From NCBI RefSeq assembly GCF_018861125.1, contig NZ_JAHKQN010000033.1, positions 1-64,000 on the forward strand: a stretch of DNA of 64,000 nucleotides, given 5' to 3'. The stretch comes from Cellulophaga baltica (GTDB lineage Bacteria > Bacteroidota > Bacteroidia > Flavobacteriales > Flavobacteriaceae). Both the position numbers and the translations under genes were made by a program. The notes beneath the pieces were generated by a model that saw nothing but the letters and a program-made list of their open reading frames with translations, was not told where the DNA came from and ran no database searches. Below are positions 1 to 9,257 of the stretch, piece by piece. Positions within the stretch are counted from its first letter, which is position 1. Every line of letters starts with the position of its first letter.

Positions 1-3000
1 TTGTAATATCAATAGTAGGAACCAATGCTTCAACAGTTATATTTACAGTAGCTGTAGCAGTATCATTATTAGCATCAGTAATTGTATAAGTGAACGAGTC
101 AGCTCCAGCATAGTTAGTTGCAGGAGTATATAATACTATATCATCTGAAGGGTCATTTGGTGTAGCATTATTATCTACAGATACCGTACCTCCATTTGTA
201 GTAGTTGTACTTGGTAATGTTATTTCTCCTGAATTTGAGCCATCTCCACCAAAAGTATCTGCACCATTCCCATTATCAGCTAAAACATCAATACTATTAT
301 TAGTTGTGTTTTGTGTGATTGTAATAACATCATCTTGAGCAGAAGGAGTACTGTTAGCTCCAACAATTATAGTAACAGAAGCAATATCGCAATTGGTTGC
401 GTCTAAAGCGTCACATATTTGATAATCTACTGTGTAAGTGCCAGAGGCTGTGCCACTAGCAACATCAACTGAGCCATCATTATTAACGGCTAAGGTTCCA
501 TTATCTACAGGCGTTATAGTGACATCTGTAGGATTGAGACTAGCACCATTAAATTCGTCGTTATCAAAAACATTTAAGACATCGGTTACTCCTGTAAATC
601 CTTGTACAGCAGTAATTGTTGCGCTATCACTTATAGCATCTACATTGTTTATAACAGATAGTTCGGCTTGAGCTTCTTCAGGACAAGCATTGTTATCGTG
701 AGAAACTAATACTTTGTAGATATTACCATCCATAGCTAATGTTACGCTTGAAACAGTTAATGTACTGTTGGTTTCACCAGAAATATCAGAAAAACTAGTT
801 CCAGAATCAGTACTTACCTGCCATTGGTAACTTAAACCTGCATCAGCATTAACATCATAAGTTGGAGTGCCAGAAGTATAAGATGAAGCATCTAAAGCAG
901 AAGCAGTTACAGAAAAAGTTGCATCACTACCTACAGTTTCTTCTTGATCTGATGGAGCTGTATCAATACTAGTTTTCGAAGCAGTTGTTACGCTTGTTGT
1001 AGTGTCTGTATATGCTGTGTCTGCACCTGTTACTTGACCATCAGAATCGTAACCTGTACCATCAACTTCTCCGTCATTATCATCATCTATATGACCTGCC
1101 TCAATAGCATCATTACAACCGTCGTTATCAGAATCGTCATCTAAATCATTGGTTATACCGTCTCCATCTGTATCAATATTACATTCAGCTTCCAAAAATA
1201 TATCAAATTGTGATTGCCCATTACCGTTACTAAGAACTTCAAACTCAGTTGCACTACCAATAGAATCCCAAATAAAATCTCCTCCAGCTGAGTTGTTATT
1301 TTCGATGCTATTTGTAATTCGAGCTACTCTAAATTCATTAGCTATACTATTGTCTTCAACAAATTTAGTAGCATCTAGGGTTGTTTTTTGATTATACTGA
1401 GTACCATCAATAGATCTAACGCCGTCATATTTATCGGTACCAGTACCAGATATAGTACCACCGTGAACTACACGAACAGTTACATCTATACTTCCTGTTG
1501 ATTCAAATTTAGGTACTGCAGAACTAGTTGTATACCATCTTCCTCCAGAATGAACGTTCGTGTTGGTTAACGTAATTACAACACTTCCTGCAGGGTAACC
1601 GAAATTAGCGCTAAGATCTTGATTTGTGACATTATTTCCTGCTGTATTATTTGTTAACCCAAAATCTGCAGGTGTAATTTCAACAAAACCTAAACATTCA
1701 TTTGAGTCTAAAATACCATCATTGTCGTCGTCTAAATCAGTGGTGTCTCCAATGCCATCACTATCATTGTCAGCATCTACATATAATGTAGCACTATTTG
1801 TATTTTCTATACAGATATTGTCAGTATGAGTTACTACTAGGGAATACTCATTGCCATCTAGTCCTGTTACATCACTAATTGTTAGAGTAGGAGGTGTAGC
1901 ACCTGAACCAGAAGTATTTGAATATACTCCAATATCTGTAAGGTTTACACCATTTTCTTGCCATTGATATATTAAACCTGAGGAAGCATCAGTTTCTCCG
2001 GTTGTGTAATCAGGTGTCGTATTTGGTGCTGTACCTGTAAAAGTTTCTGTACTTGTAGCAGTTGCACTTGTTATTTCAAAAGTTGTACTACCACCAGTAA
2101 TTATTAATTGATCAGTTAATGCTGTAGCATCTATATTTGTTTCTGTAGCCACAGTTTCATTTCCAGTTGCACCATCATAACCATCAGTTATACTTCCGCC
2201 TGTGGTTACCTGTCCATCAGAATTAAAGCCGTCTCCGTCTAAAATACCATCTACATCATTATCTGTACCACCAGATTCTAAAACATCATTACATCCATCA
2301 TTATCTGAATCTAAATCTAAATAATCTGGTGTACCATCTTCATCTGTATCACAAACTACATTAGGAGGATAAGAATTTGTGAATGGTACGTTACTCCATG
2401 TACTTCCTCCATCAAGACTCCACTGTAATATTGTTCCAGAGAGCGCACGACCATCTTGATTGGTTAATAAAACTTTAATGTAGTTGCTTGTAGATGCAGG
2501 AACAAAAACAGGTGTAGTAGCTCCATTTCCTACTTCTTGACCAATGAATCTATAATCTGAAGCATTTAATGTTGGATTATTAGCTCCGTCATGTGCAACA
2601 TATAATTGTTGTAAAGTGTATCTACTACCAATAACTCTTAATTGTGGTAAAGAACTTGGACCAGTTGTAGCTGGTACTTTAATTAATGCTTCTGTTATTA
2701 TGTAATTTCCTGTTGGATATGCTGTATTTGTAGATCCATAATTTGGATCAGAAGACTCATCATCAACTTTAAGTCCTTCATCAAAACTTAAAACAGTTCC
2801 TCCATCACTAGAACTCACTTGTGTTGTTAAGTTTGTTACTGTAAAATCATCATCAGGAGCATAGTTAGGCTGTAATACAATATTGTTAAATCCTCCATAA
2901 GGTTCTGTTATTTCAACTCTCCAATCAGGACCTAATGAACCTCCTGCCGCTGTAACCCATGGATCTTCAGCTGTTTCACTATATGAAAATAAAGACCAAT

Positions 3001-4624
3001 GTTTCACTGCAAAACCATTTTCAGTTAGACATGATAAATTTTCATCAGTATCTAAAATACCATCATTGTCATCGTCTAAATCAGTAGTATCTCCAATGCC
3101 ATCATTATCATTGTCTGGATCAATATTTAGTGTAGCACTATTTGTATTTTCTATACATACATTATCAGGGTGTGTTATTACTAAATTGTATACGTTACCA
3201 TCAAGACCAGAAACTTCACTTATTGAGAGTGTATTTGTGTTTGTACCGCTATAAACGCCTCCGTCACTTATATTTGAACCATTTTCTTGCCATTGATATT
3301 GTAAGCTACTACTTACATCAGTTTGACCAGATGTATAATCAGGAGTACCGGGTGTGGTATATGTTACAGTACTTGTTGCAGATGAACTAGTTATTGTAAA
3401 TGTTGTACCATTACCTTCTACAACAGATTTATCTTGTAATGCAGTAGCATCAACACTAGTGACTGTGGCAATTTGAAATTTATTTCCTGAAGGGGAAGTT
3501 GTAGTTTGTGGTGAAGTATTGTAAGAAGATCCTGTTACACCTGCAGCAGTCACTAAACCATTAGTATCTACATCTGAGCTAGTAATCACAGCACCGTAAG
3601 TTCCGTCACTATTACTATCAGTACCAGAAATACCATATGCTTCATCTGCATCGTTACAACCATCATTATCACTATCAATATCTAAATGATCAGCAGTTCC
3701 GTCACCATCAGTATCAATTGAAGTAAAAGTAGCTCCAGTAGCTACTAAAGTAAAGTTATCGACAAAAACCCCTTCATGAGATCCTGAAGTAGGTGTTAAT
3801 AAAATTCTGTCTATGTTAGAAGATGGTGTAAAAGTAAAAGTTGCAGAACTCCAACCAACAACATCATAAAGACCAGCAGACCCCATTTTAGCTTGATAAG
3901 TAATACCAGGGTTTCCTGTAGCTAAATCGCCTTCTATATTTCCATCTTGATATAGATCATTAAGATCAATATAGTCTATATCAGAATAATTAGGTACACC
4001 ATCTCCATCATCATCTCCTTCAATAGCTATATCATCGTTTAAAGTATAAAATTCAATCTCAACTGGAGGTGTATTATTAAGGTTGTTGTCAAAATCATAA
4101 GCAGCTAAATCGAAAGAAAGGGTATATTGAACACCTGCTTGTAAAGGGGTTTCTAAATTATGTATTAACACTTCTCTGGTATCTGCACTGTCTTCATCGT
4201 AGGATGAATCATTGTTTCCATCACCGGAGTGAAAACCAACATAATAACTACCATCTGATGCTGCAAAATCACTTCTTGTTGCGTTATCATATAAATCTCC
4301 GGTACCCCAAACGAGATCCCAATCATCTACAGCAATACCTACATTTCCTGTTCCTGGCCCTAAAAAAGAGCCACCTCGAGAGTTCCCTATCGTAGGATCA
4401 TTATTTTCAAAACTTGGATTTGCTAGATAGTTTGTTACTGTTTCAGAATACCCTTCATCAGTATCTAGAATACCATCATTATCATCATCTAAATCAACAG
4501 AATTGTCAATGCCGTCACCATCAGTATCTTGAGCATTTACATGTTGTTGTAAAAAGAAAAGGATAAAAAATATAGAACAAATTTTTAAAGTTTTTGAAAA
4601 GTTGAAAAGCTTAAGTTTTTTCAT
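1..4624 (-). CDS. Giant secreted surface protein with thrombospondin type 3, Ig-like and cadherin-like repeats (C-terminus beyond window)
   Basis: The minus strand reads open from an ATG at 4624 to the window edge, 1541 codons, so the C-terminus is missing. The start MKKLKLFNFSK is followed by a hydrophobic stretch and a signal-peptidase site near VNAQ/DTDGD. Seven calcium-binding thrombospondin type 3 units of the DxDxDG type (for example DLDDDNDGILDTDE) lie near residues 32-55, 200, 302-325, 505-530, 762-785, 952-975 and 1155-1180. Between them are three related Ig-like modules carrying LxYQWQ and LDGNxYxLxxTH, near residues 385-500, 825-945 and 1220-1320. The last visible 200 residues are cadherin-like (DVLNVFDND, ADSFTYTITDANND). 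Flavobacterial proteins of this build are secreted adhesins that usually end in a type IX secretion sorting domain; that domain would lie outside the window and is inferred. The ligand is unknown. Confidence 0.9.
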   Translation of the reverse strand, partial: MKKLKLFNFSKTLKICSIFFILFFLQQHVNAQDTDGDGIDNSVDLDDDNDGILDTDEGYSETVTNYLANPSFENNDPTIGNSRGGSFLGPGTGNVGIAVDDWDLVWGTGDLYDNATRSDFAASDGSYYVGFHSGDGNNDSSYDEDSADTREVLIHNLETPLQAGVQYTLSFDLAAYDFDNNLNNTPPVEIEFYTLNDDIAIEGDDDGDGVPNYSDIDYIDLNDLYQDGNIEGDLATGNPGITYQAKMGSAGLYDVVGWSSATFTFTPSSNIDRILLTPTSGSHEGVFVDNFTLVATGATFTSIDTDGDGTADHLDIDSDNDGCNDADEAYGISGTDSNSDGTYGAVITSSDVDTNGLVTAAGVTGSSYNTSPQTTTSPSGNKFQIATVTSVDATALQDKSVVEGNGTTFTITSSSATSTVTYTTPGTPDYTSGQTDVSSSLQYQWQENGSNISDGGVYSGTNTNTLSISEVSGLDGNVYNLVITHPDNVCIENTNSATLNIDPDNDNDGIGDTTDLDDDNDGILDTDENLSCLTENGFAVKHWSLFSYSETAEDPWVTAAGGSLGPDWRVEITEPYGGFNNIVLQPNYAPDDDFTVTNLTTQVSSSDGGTVLSFDEGLKVDDESSDPNYGSTNTAYPTGNYIITEALIKVPATTGPSSLPQLRVIGSRYTLQQLYVAHDGANNPTLNASDYRFIGQEVGNGATTPVFVPASTSNYIKVLLTNQDGRALSGTILQWSLDGGSTWSNVPFTNSYPPNVVCDTDEDGTPDYLDLDSDNDGCNDVLESGGTDNDVDGILDGDGFNSDGQVTTGGSITDGYDGATGNETVATETNIDATALTDQLIITGGSTTFEITSATATSTETFTGTAPNTTPDYTTGETDASSGLIYQWQENGVNLTDIGVYSNTSGSGATPPTLTISDVTGLDGNEYSLVVTHTDNICIENTNSATLYVDADNDSDGIGDTTDLDDDNDGILDSNECLGFVEITPADFGLTNNTAGNNVTNQDLSANFGYPAGSVVITLTNTNVHSGGRWYTTSSAVPKFESTGSIDVTVRVVHGGTISGTGTDKYDGVRSIDGTQYNQKTTLDATKFVEDNSIANEFRVARITNSIENNNSAGGDFIWDSIGSATEFEVLSNGNGQSQFDIFLEAECNIDTDGDGITNDLDDDSDNDGCNDAIEAGHIDDDNDGEVDGTGYDSDGQVTGADTAYTDTTTSVTTASKTSIDTAPSDQEETVGSDATFSVTASALDASSYTSGTPTYDVNADAGLSYQWQVSTDSGTSFSDISGETNSTLTVSSVTLAMDGNIYKVLVSHDNNACPEEAQAELSVINNVDAISDSATITAVQGFTGVTDVLNVFDNDEFNGASLNPTDVTITPVDNGTLAVNNDGSVDVASGTASGTYTVDYQICDALDATNCDIASVTIIVGANSTPSAQDDVITITQNTTNNSIDVLADNGNGADTFGGDGSNSGEITLPSTTTTNGGTVSVDNNATPNDPSDDIVLYTPATNYAGADSFTYTITDANNDTATATVNITVEALVPTIDIT

Positions 4625-4872
4625 TGAAATTCAAATTTGTGAGTTGGTTGCGTATGAAATATTGATCAATAATAAATGAACAGTGGTTTATGGATATATA
4701 ATTGTTGTGAATCCTTATTTTTTGTAGGCATATTCCTTAATAGTGTGTGTAGGAATATTACATATTATAAAAATATGTAATTTCTTACAAATAAAAAACT
4801 AAAAACTATTTAATGTTAAAGAATACTTAATGAGTAAATTTTTGCAGTATTTATTAATAAAAGATGTTAATA

Positions 4873-4906
4873 TTTGGTATCTGATTAGCATCTGTTTATA
4901 TATTTG
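4873..4906 (+). promoter_or_regulatory. Candidate Bacteroidota promoter for the TetR-family gene
   Basis: A TTTG at 4873-4876 and a perfect TAnnTTTG box (TATATTTG) at 4899-4906 are separated by 22 bases. This fits the Bacteroidota sigma factor consensus, with spacing at the long end. It predicts a transcript start near 4912 and a leader of about 35 bases to the ATG at 4948. The rest of the 323-base gap between the adhesin and this gene is AT-rich, and nothing else was recognised in it. Confidence 0.4.
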
Positions 4907-4947
4907 ATAATACTATATAAAATTTAGTTTTTTACTTGTTAAATAAA

Positions 4948-5520
4948 ATGAAGAAGAATCGAAAAGAGTTGTTTTTTGAAGAAACATTAAAGTTGGTTGT
5001 GCAAAAAGGATTTAAGGCAACTACATTACGTGATATAGCTCATAAATTAGATTTTGAAGTAGCTAATGTGTATAATTATATAGATTCAAAAGAATCTTTT
5101 TTAGAGGGCTACCTTTTTAATACAATGGATGAATTTTGTGGCTATTTAAATAATATTGTAGATTCTTCATACACACCTGTAGAGAAATTAAAATTTGTAA
5201 TATCAAAACATGTGCAGTATACTATTGCACACCCTTATATAGTAGCGCTTTTTATTTATGAATGGAGAAATTTAAAAGAACCTAAATTAACTGAATTTAA
5301 AGATAAAAGACAAGGTTATATTGATACCGTTAATACCATTATTAAAGCAGGTATTAAAGATGGTGACCTTAGAGAAATGGATGATGAATTTGCAACCTTT
5401 ATGGTAATGTCTTCAATGCGTTGGTTATTTTCATTAGTAACAAAAGAAAATGTCACTATAAACCCAATAGAAATTGAGAAGCAAATGACTGACTTTATTT
5501 TTAAAGGAATAGGAAAGTAA
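4948..5520 (+). CDS. TetR/AcrR-family transcriptional regulator
   Basis: The product has 190 residues. An N-terminal helix-turn-helix covers roughly residues 8-50 (KGFKATTLRDIAHKLDF, then VANVYNYIDSKESFL), as in TetR repressors. A helical ligand-binding C-terminal domain follows. ATG 4948 is chosen over an in-frame TTG at 4936 because the protein then begins MKKNRKELFFEET, the usual distance from the helix-turn-helix, and because a candidate promoter lies just upstream. Ligand and targets are unknown. It is divergent from the adhesin gene and convergent with cca, and no efflux or enzyme gene is adjacent to suggest a regulon. Confidence 0.85.
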   Translation: MKKNRKELFFEETLKLVVQKGFKATTLRDIAHKLDFEVANVYNYIDSKESFLEGYLFNTMDEFCGYLNNIVDSSYTPVEKLKFVISKHVQYTIAHPYIVALFIYEWRNLKEPKLTEFKDKRQGYIDTVNTIIKAGIKDGDLREMDDEFATFMVMSSMRWLFSLVTKENVTINPIEIEKQMTDFIFKGIGK

Positions 5521-5523
5521 GGT

Positions 5524-6945
5524 TTAGTTTACTAATCCTATTTTTTTTGCTTTTGTTATCATATATGCATGAGCAGCGTCATATTCATTAGGTATTTCAC
5601 CTTCTAGTATCGCTTCTTTAATAGCTTCTTTTAAAATACCAATTTCTTTTGATGGCTTTAAATTGAAGGTTTTCATAATTTCTTCACCTGTAATGGGTGG
5701 CTGAAAGTTACGTACATGGTCACGCTCTTCAACTTCAATTATTTTTTTGCGAACAATTTTAAAATTGTTCTTATATCGTTTTTGTTTTTTAGCATTTTTG
5801 GTTGTGATATCAGCTTCACAAAGTGTCATTAATTGTTCGATGTGATCACCAGCATCAAAAATCAACCTTCTTACTGCAGAATCAGTAGCGTAATCTTCAG
5901 CAAGTACAATTGGTCTAGAGCTTAAAAGTACCATTTTGCGAACAAATTTCATTTTATCATTTAGTGGCATTCGCAACCTCTTAAAAAGTTTGTACACCAT
6001 TTTTGAACCTATAAATTCATGACCATGAAATGTCCACCCAATTTTTTTATCAAACCTTTTGGTTGGTGCTTTACCTATATCATGTAAAAGCGCAGCCCAG
6101 CGTAACCAAACATCATCGGTGTTTTTTGATATGTTATCTACTACTTCAAGTGTATGCCAAAAGTTATCTTTATGTCTTTGCCCTTCAATTTCTTCAATGC
6201 CTTGCAATGCCGTAAGTTCAGGTAGAATATAATTTAATAAATCTGTTTTGTGTAATAATGAAAATCCTAAAGAAGGTACTCTGCTGGCCAATATTTTATG
6301 TAGCTCGTCAACGATACGCTCTTTTGATATTATTTTAATACGATTTTTATGTTCTTTAATTGCATTTAATGATGCATCAAATATTTTAAAATCTAATTGC
6401 GTAGCAAACCTTATAGCACGCATCATTCGTAAAGGATCATCAGAATACGTAATACCAGGCTCTAAAGGCGTTCTAATTATTTTCGAATCTAAATCTTTTA
6501 TTCCATTAAAAGGGTCTAATAATTCTCCGTAATTTGATTTGTTTAATGATATGGCAAGTGCATTTATGGTAAAATCTCTTCTTTTCTGATCGTCTTCAAG
6601 AGTACCGTTTTCTACAACAGGTTTACGGCTATCGCTATGGTAACTTTCTTTACGAGCACCCACAAACTCTAACTCAATATCATTATGTTTTACCATAGCG
6701 GTACCAAAGTTTTTAAATACAGAGACTTCAGGTTTACCGTTTAATTTGCTAGCAACTTTTTTAGCCAAGTCAATACCGCTACCAATGGCAACAATATCAA
6801 TATCTTTTGCTGTGCCACGTTTTAATAAATAGTCACGTACAAAACCACCAATAACATAACAGTCGACACCCAACTCATGTGATGCTTCTGATATAATTGA
6901 AAAAATAGGGTTTGATAGTGCTTTTTCGTGATTTAAATGCGTCAT
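5524..6945 (-). CDS. cca: CCA tRNA nucleotidyltransferase (class II, with HD domain)
   Basis: The 473-residue enzyme adds or repairs the 3'-CCA of tRNAs. The nucleotidyltransferase head shows GGFVRD at residues 33-38 and the metal-binding DID at 48-50. The RRDFTINALA and DDPLRMMRAIRFATQL motifs typical of class II poly(A) polymerase/CCA enzymes follow. A C-terminal HD phosphohydrolase-type domain shows LLHDIGKAPT near residue 288. Length and order match Bacteroidota CCA enzymes. The ATG lies one base after the stop of the upstream tsaC-like gene, so the two tRNA-processing genes are probably cotranscribed. A pure poly(A) polymerase cannot be excluded by motif reading, but the HD-bearing form favours CCA addition. 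Confidence 0.92.
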   Translation of the reverse strand: MTHLNHEKALSNPIFSIISEASHELGVDCYVIGGFVRDYLLKRGTAKDIDIVAIGSGIDLAKKVASKLNGKPEVSVFKNFGTAMVKHNDIELEFVGARKESYHSDSRKPVVENGTLEDDQKRRDFTINALAISLNKSNYGELLDPFNGIKDLDSKIIRTPLEPGITYSDDPLRMMRAIRFATQLDFKIFDASLNAIKEHKNRIKIISKERIVDELHKILASRVPSLGFSLLHKTDLLNYILPELTALQGIEEIEGQRHKDNFWHTLEVVDNISKNTDDVWLRWAALLHDIGKAPTKRFDKKIGWTFHGHEFIGSKMVYKLFKRLRMPLNDKMKFVRKMVLLSSRPIVLAEDYATDSAVRRLIFDAGDHIEQLMTLCEADITTKNAKKQKRYKNNFKIVRKKIIEVEERDHVRNFQPPITGEEIMKTFNLKPSKEIGILKEAIKEAILEGEIPNEYDAAHAYMITKAKKIGLVN

Positions 6946-6946
6946 G

Positions 6947-7513
6947 CTATTCTCGGATAATTTTTACGGTTCCATCATTTCCGAGCTTAATGATGGATGA
7001 TGGTTTGCCTGAATGTTCGTCTCTTTGCAAATTTACTACATAGTCTACACCTTTTAAAATTGCACCACTAATTTCTTTAAAAGTTTGTGGTGTGGGTTTA
7101 CCTGCAATATTTGCAGATGTTGAGACTATCGGTTTTTTAAATTTATTTATTAAATATTGGCAAAACTTATCAGAAGCAACTCTAATTGCTATTGTATTAT
7201 CAGATGCGATAAGGTTTTTAGCAATACCAACAGGGTTGTCATAAACCATAGTCGTTGGTTTTTCGGCAATATCAATAATATCATATGCAACTTCAGGTAC
7301 AACTTTTATATGCTTTTCAAGCATAAAATCATTTGCTACAAGACAAATCATTGTCTTGGTATTTACTCTTTTTTTAAGCTCATAAATTTTGGCTACAGCT
7401 TTTTCATTTGTAGCATCACAACCAATGCCCCAAACAGTATCAGTTGGGTATAAAATTAGACCTCCATTTGATAAAACTTCAATACACTTATTTATCTCGT
7501 CTTGCATTTTCAA
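6947..7513 (-). CDS. tsaC: L-threonylcarbamoyladenylate synthase (Sua5/YciO/YrdC family)
   Basis: The 188-residue product is a single YrdC domain without the extra Sua5 C-terminal domain. Family signatures are GLILYPTDTVWGIGCDA near residues 16-32, the basic pocket ELKKR, and STSANIAGKPTP near residue 132. It makes threonylcarbamoyl-AMP from threonine, bicarbonate and ATP, the first step of t6A formation at position 37 of ANN-decoding tRNAs. It is the first gene of a two-gene operon with cca. A -7-like TATTTTTG box (minus strand, 7526-7533) lies just upstream, but no clear -33 element was found. A YciO paralogue function is possible but less likely. Confidence 0.82.
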   Translation of the reverse strand: MKMQDEINKCIEVLSNGGLILYPTDTVWGIGCDATNEKAVAKIYELKKRVNTKTMICLVANDFMLEKHIKVVPEVAYDIIDIAEKPTTMVYDNPVGIAKNLIASDNTIAIRVASDKFCQYLINKFKKPIVSTSANIAGKPTPQTFKEISGAILKGVDYVVNLQRDEHSGKPSSIIKLGNDGTVKIIRE

Positions 7514-7659
7514 AATTTAAACATGCAAAAATAAGACATTTCGTAAAATAGTCCCATACTTAATGTTTTCAATACAATTACAATAAAAAGGACAATCTTT
7601 TAGTTACACATAGTGTAAACTTACTATTAAATAAAAGTTAGCAGTATAGATTTGATTTT

Positions 7660-8430
7660 ATGAAGGAGAAATTATCCGTTTTTATAACCACTTTTAATGA
7701 AGAGCGTATTTTAGATATATGCTTAAAGCAACTTTTGTGGGTTGATGAAATTGTAGTTGTAGATTCCGGAAGTACTGATGCTACTGAAAAAATATGTAAA
7801 AAATACGGAGTTAAGTTTTTACATAAAGATCTTATTGGTTTTAGTGAGCAAAAACAATTTGCTATTGATAATACCACTAACGAATGGGTTTTGAATTTAG
7901 ATGCAGACGAAATATTATCAAAAAGAAGTATTGAAGAAATTAAAGAAGTTATAAAAAAAGACTCATCAATAAATGGTTATTACCTAAAACGTAAACTCGT
8001 TTTTTTAGGAAAAGTATTTAATTACGGGCCAGAAAGTAAGCAGTATTTATTACGATTATTTAAAAAAAGCCATGCTAAATATAACGGTAAAATGGTCAAT
8101 GAAGACGTAATTATTAATGGAGAAACCGCAAAACTTAATGGCGATTTTTTACATTTTACTGCTCGATCTTTAGAGTCATATTTAGCAAAACTCACCAAAT
8201 ATGCAGTAGTTTGTGCTGAGAATAATTATTTGAAAAATGTAAAATTCTCCATGTTTCAAATTTTTATAAAAGTAAACTTTGAGTTTGTGAAAAAATACTT
8301 TTTTGAGCTTAATTTTTTAAATGGTAAAGAAGGCTTTTACTGGTCATTAATAACAGCGTATTATTCCGGATTAAAAAGAATAAAAACGAATGAGCATTAC
8401 AAAGAAGTAAAAAAGAAATTGCTTTTTTAA
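7660..8430 (+). CDS. Glycosyltransferase family 2 (WaaE/KdtX-like)
   Basis: The product has 256 residues. The GT-A nucleotide-sugar fold is seen as LSVFITTFNEERIL at the start, VDEIVVVDSGSTDAT near residues 28-42, and the metal-binding LNLDADE near residues 78-84. The region around FGPESKQYLLRLFKK and GDFLHFTARSLESYLAKLTKYA matches the LPS-core beta-1,4-glucosyltransferase (WaaE) type. It acts at the cytoplasmic face of the inner membrane. Donor and acceptor cannot be read from sequence. It resembles the product of 11194-11991, so the glycosyltransferase cluster is flanked by two related enzymes. Confidence 0.85.
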   Translation: MKEKLSVFITTFNEERILDICLKQLLWVDEIVVVDSGSTDATEKICKKYGVKFLHKDLIGFSEQKQFAIDNTTNEWVLNLDADEILSKRSIEEIKEVIKKDSSINGYYLKRKLVFLGKVFNYGPESKQYLLRLFKKSHAKYNGKMVNEDVIINGETAKLNGDFLHFTARSLESYLAKLTKYAVVCAENNYLKNVKFSMFQIFIKVNFEFVKKYFFELNFLNGKEGFYWSLITAYYSGLKRIKTNEHYKEVKKKLLF

Positions 8431-8432
8431 AC

Positions 8433-9251
8433 TTAATTGGTCTTTAAATTAAAATACTTTATAACGTTCAACCATTGCGCTCTATTTTTATCTTGTCCTA
8501 TGTTTGTTTTCTTTAGTGATTGCTTTTGAGAGCCCATTATAGGTATTGCACCTTTTGCTCTTTTCTCAGCTAAAATAGAATCAGTTTTTGCTAATAAACT
8601 CATAGCTTTAAACCATAAATCATCTGCCTTGGGTGTTAATTTATTCATTAATTCAATATCAGTAACAGTAGTAGATAAAGAATTTACAGGGTATAATGTG
8701 CCTGCAGAACCAATAGGTAATAAAGCCGTAGTTTTTATAATGTGATCATATGATGTTGGCCATTTTTTGTAAGGTAATAAAACACCATTATCATCATAAG
8801 AAATTATTCTACTTTGGTTGGTGATTATTTTATTTGGGTTTTTTAGATGTTCTTGATACAATAAATACAACCAGTTTTTTTGATACAATAAATCATCATC
8901 ACAAGTGACAATAATTTCCGATGGAAATTTAAGTAAGGAAGGAACAAGCTTTACATGAGGCGAATCTAAAGGAGTAAAACAAATTTCAAATAAATTACCT
9001 TCAAGGTCTTTTAATTTTTGAGGTACAGCCCCTTTATTGCTCTCATGGAGCCATAAAACAATTTTTTTAGGTTTATGTTTTTGAGCTAAAATACTTTTTA
9101 CACTTAAGTGGACAATTGATAGCCTTGTAGGTATTGTTGTAAGCGAAACAATAACAGGTAGTGTGTTACTATTATCATTGCACTTTGTATTGCTTAATAA
9201 AGATAATTTTAATGATTGGTATATAGATTTAGGTATTTGTTTTACTTTCAT
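8433..9251 (-). CDS. Putative GT-A fold glycosyltransferase
   Basis: The product has 272 residues. After a basic N-terminus it shows LPVIVSLTTIPTRL near residues 31-44 and an acidic IIVTCDDDLLY near residues 113-123, consistent with a DXD nucleotide-sugar site. KADDLWFKAMSL near residues 209-220 is a likely catalytic-acid region. This build is known in uncharacterised glycosyltransferase-like proteins of polysaccharide clusters. The start lies 6 bases from the GT4 gene stop, so the two minus-strand genes are probably one operon. It is convergent with the upstream GT2, with only 2 bases between the stops. Specificity is unknown. Confidence 0.7.
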   Translation of the reverse strand: MKVKQIPKSIYQSLKLSLLSNTKCNDNSNTLPVIVSLTTIPTRLSIVHLSVKSILAQKHKPKKIVLWLHESNKGAVPQKLKDLEGNLFEICFTPLDSPHVKLVPSLLKFPSEIIVTCDDDLLYQKNWLYLLYQEHLKNPNKIITNQSRIISYDDNGVLLPYKKWPTSYDHIIKTTALLPIGSAGTLYPVNSLSTTVTDIELMNKLTPKADDLWFKAMSLLAKTDSILAEKRAKGAIPIMGSQKQSLKKTNIGQDKNRAQWLNVIKYFNLKTN

Positions 9252-9257
9252 AAAATA

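Noticed and set aside
438-4395. Short plus-strand ORFs of 60-80 codons across the left 4.6 kb
   Set aside because: They lie opposite the continuous minus-strand frame of the repeat-containing surface protein and have no recognisable features.
1700-4520. Repeated blocks that look array-like, as in CRISPR
   Set aside because: They are in-frame coding repeats of TSP3 and Ig-like modules, unequal in length and without unique spacers.
4936-4947. TTG start for the TetR gene
   Set aside because: ATG 4948 gives the normal N-terminal length and agrees with the candidate promoter.
7647-7654. TAGATTTG as a promoter for the first GT2 gene
   Set aside because: It ends 5 bases before the ATG, so the transcript would start at or after the start codon, and no -33 box is present.
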